NCBI GenBank assembly: GCA_937900435.1
Contig: CALCEG010000137.1
Coordinates: forward strand, 1 to 6,846
DNA: 6,846 nucleotides
Direction of reading: 5' to 3'
From: an uncultured Alphaproteobacteria bacterium
Lineage (GTDB): Bacteria > Pseudomonadota > Alphaproteobacteria > Rs-D84
Shown here: one piece after another, positions 5,674-6,846 of the stretch
Numbering within the stretch: position 1 is the first letter of the stretch
How the letters are laid out: each line of letters begins with the position of its first letter
Program-made: the position numbers and the translations under genes
The notes under the pieces: generated by a model
Database searches by the model: none
What the model was told of the DNA's origin: nothing
Seen by the model: the letters and a program-made list of their open reading frames with translations, nothing else

Positions 5674-6846
5674 ACTCTTTCCCATAATATTCAATCGCGT
5701 TCAATGGTTCTTTTATTGATACCGCATCAACCATGACCGTTTCACAAATCTGATAACAATCTGATAGTTCGTCCGATTGTGGCGCAGATTCAGGATATGT
5801 TTCTGGACATTGATGTTTGTCCCCATCGCAATAATAACCTGATGGACATGCAGACCATTTCGCCCAGACATGTAAATCACCTGTTGCCATATTTGGTAAT
5901 ACTTCTATTGCTGAAAAACATTGGGTCAATCCAGCATCTGTACACCAACCACCAAATACAAACCCGCTATACAAAGGCACCCCATCGATTCTTACGCCAT
6001 ATTCCATCGCAAAGTTATTCGGGGCACCCGCGTAATTAGTTCCGCCATTCAGATTATAAATCACTTTTAGGTTTGCAACACTACATCCGTTTGCGGTTTT
6101 GCTGTACCCATCCGCACAAACAAAGCTGCTTACTGGACATAATACAGAACTAGCAGCACATTCGCCAACCTGTGTCTGTGTACCAACGGTCTTGTAAGTT
6201 GTGTCGTATTCACAGGTTGCATTCTGTGGACATTCCGCATAACCACTGCAAGCCTTTTCACAATCCGATGTACAGCTGGAAATACCACTGGTGTTATTGT
6301 TCGGTGCATTAAATCCACTGTCGCAAGCTACACAAGTACCATTTGACAGATAGTTATCACTTACACAACTTGTCGCAACACAAGCGTTCGTGCCACCAGC
6401 ATTTACAGTTCCGCTTACTGCGTATGCACCAGATACATCACCTGTTTCACATTCACGATAACACAGAGCATCAGTTTCGCCTTTACAGACATTGTATTCG
6501 CCCAACGTAAATTCGTTGCTGTTACCAGAACAACTCTTTAAACAACTCTCGCAAACTGGAGTGGTTGTACCAGTTCCTTGTTCTTTATAGTACCCGTCCG
6601 CACAACCTGTTGTGTATACGCATTGGTTGTTTACTACACTCAGTTCACAGGTCGCACCAGTGCCTGCGTTACATACAGAACATGCTGTCCACTGTGCTGT
6701 CAGGATTATAGGTTCTGATTTCGCACAATCTGTTGCGCTTATCTCTGTCACTTGATTGCCAGTTGCGTCGTACCAACCGTCAAACGTATGACCTGTCTTG
6801 CTTGCGTTTGTTGGCAGAACTATCGTCTCGCTTTCTGCGTTGCAAC
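5018..6846 (-). CDS. Large Cys-rich InlB-repeat surface protein (partial, C-terminal 608 residues; N-terminus beyond right edge)
   Basis: The frame is open from the right edge to TAA at 5020-5018. The GTG at 6751 is internal, since homologous sequence continues upstream of it, so the true start is off the window. In order, the visible part holds an InlB-type repeat (CNAES at the edge to about 6690, with GHTFDGWYDATG), a Cys-rich stretch, a nine-Cys module (6274-6083), and a second InlB-type repeat (about 6070-5855, LKVIYNLNGG to VWAKW). After that comes a C-terminal array of short modules of the type C-x4-C-x2-GY-x(5,8)-C, several preceded by WN-x(2)-[TN]. There are 55 cysteines in 608 residues, about 9 percent, implying heavy disulfide bonding outside the cytoplasm. 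The first visible repeat is clearly similar to residues 610-659 of the left large protein, so the two are paralogues. The protein ends GYMNW, within the terminator hairpin. A surface adhesin or envelope role is inferred from repeat type only. Confidence 0.88.
   Translation of the reverse strand, partial: CNAESETIVLPTNASKTGHTFDGWYDATGNQVTEISATDCAKSEPIILTAQWTACSVCNAGTGATCELSVVNNQCVYTTGCADGYYKEQGTGTTTPVCESCLKSCSGNSNEFTLGEYNVCKGETDALCYRECETGDVSGAYAVSGTVNAGGTNACVATSCVSDNYLSNGTCVACDSGFNAPNNNTSGISSCTSDCEKACSGYAECPQNATCEYDTTYKTVGTQTQVGECAASSVLCPVSSFVCADGYSKTANGCSVANLKVIYNLNGGTNYAGAPNNFAMEYGVRIDGVPLYSGFVFGGWCTDAGLTQCFSAIEVLPNMATGDLHVWAKWSACPSGYYCDGDKHQCPETYPESAPQSDELSDCYQICETVMVDAVSIKEPLNAIEYYGKECSYGEKICRSGYEMINGRCDKCVRDNALTYGHDCKIESCVSGYHLNEDKCEANIIDCVDSVKNAEYAQREWNRVNHKYDECTVLSCVNGYHIESNTCVPDTRTCSISNGVGEQWWNERTGTWDKCVAMSCDPGYVMGGVEEQCVPCDNMYDVNGKLAASSYVRECEIASCLYQGELYALENNECRLICEEYSDETGRRYWNDITKKCVHDCETGYMNW
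6083..6274 (-). other. Nine-cysteine module (domain) in the right large protein
   Basis: Nine cysteines have 3, 3, 5, 5, 17, 6, 6 and 10 residues between them, almost the same as in the module at 308-496 of the left large gene. Both end in C-x2-GY with a final Cys ten residues on, and both lead straight into an InlB-type repeat. Outside the cysteines few residues agree, so the pattern looks selected rather than recently copied. Confidence 0.7.

Noticed and set aside
6749..6751. GTG as the start codon of the right large gene
   Set aside because: The upstream codons to the window edge encode an InlB-type repeat closely matching the left large protein, and no signal peptide follows the GTG, so it is internal.

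Overview
The window is a block of secreted, cysteine-rich and repeat-rich surface or envelope proteins. All real genes are on the minus strand, so transcription runs from high to low coordinates. No housekeeping gene, tRNA, rRNA, transposase or CRISPR array is visible. The signal peptides are typical Sec type, Shine-Dalgarno sites are GGA-type, and the standard genetic code gives clean frames. The InlB B-repeat (Listeria-Bacteroides repeat, Flg_new) modules, alternating with ephrin-receptor-like Cys-rich modules, recall large surface proteins of uncultured gut Gram-negative bacteria, especially host-associated Alphaproteobacteria of the RF32 type. That placement is from memory of protein style only and is low to moderate confidence.

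Layout in transcription order. (1) 6846-5018: the C-terminal 608 residues of a large Cys-rich protein whose start lies beyond the right edge. It holds two InlB-type repeats, a nine-cysteine module and a C-terminal array of small Cys modules. It ends in a hairpin terminator that contains its own stop codon. (2) 5017-4710: a 308-base AT-rich gap with the terminator tail, candidate promoters and a structured leader. (3) 4709-3828, 3723-2914 and 2867-2109: three tandem paralogous secreted proteins (293, 269 and 252 aa; called A, B and C here) of a family I do not recognise. They share a C-terminal YAANC core and up to six conserved cysteines. A long hairpin without a U-tract lies between A and B. 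(4) 2062-1: the first 687 residues of a second large protein with a signal peptide, six InlB-type repeats and a Cys-rich module. It is cut by the left edge just as a second copy of a 200-residue composite unit begins.

Gaps of 104, 46 and 46 bases, with no intrinsic terminator seen, suggest that A, B, C and the left large protein form one transcription unit, separate from the right large gene. The two large proteins share a composite unit (nine-Cys module plus InlB repeat) and are paralogues. The left one shows recent intragenic duplication or conversion: a direct repeat of at least 77 bp with 600-bp period and one silent mismatch. Base composition changes sharply at the repeat boundary. The likely picture is an exported surface-adhesion or host-interaction locus that evolves by module shuffling, with the YAANC proteins as co-expressed partners. 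The function is inferred, not shown.
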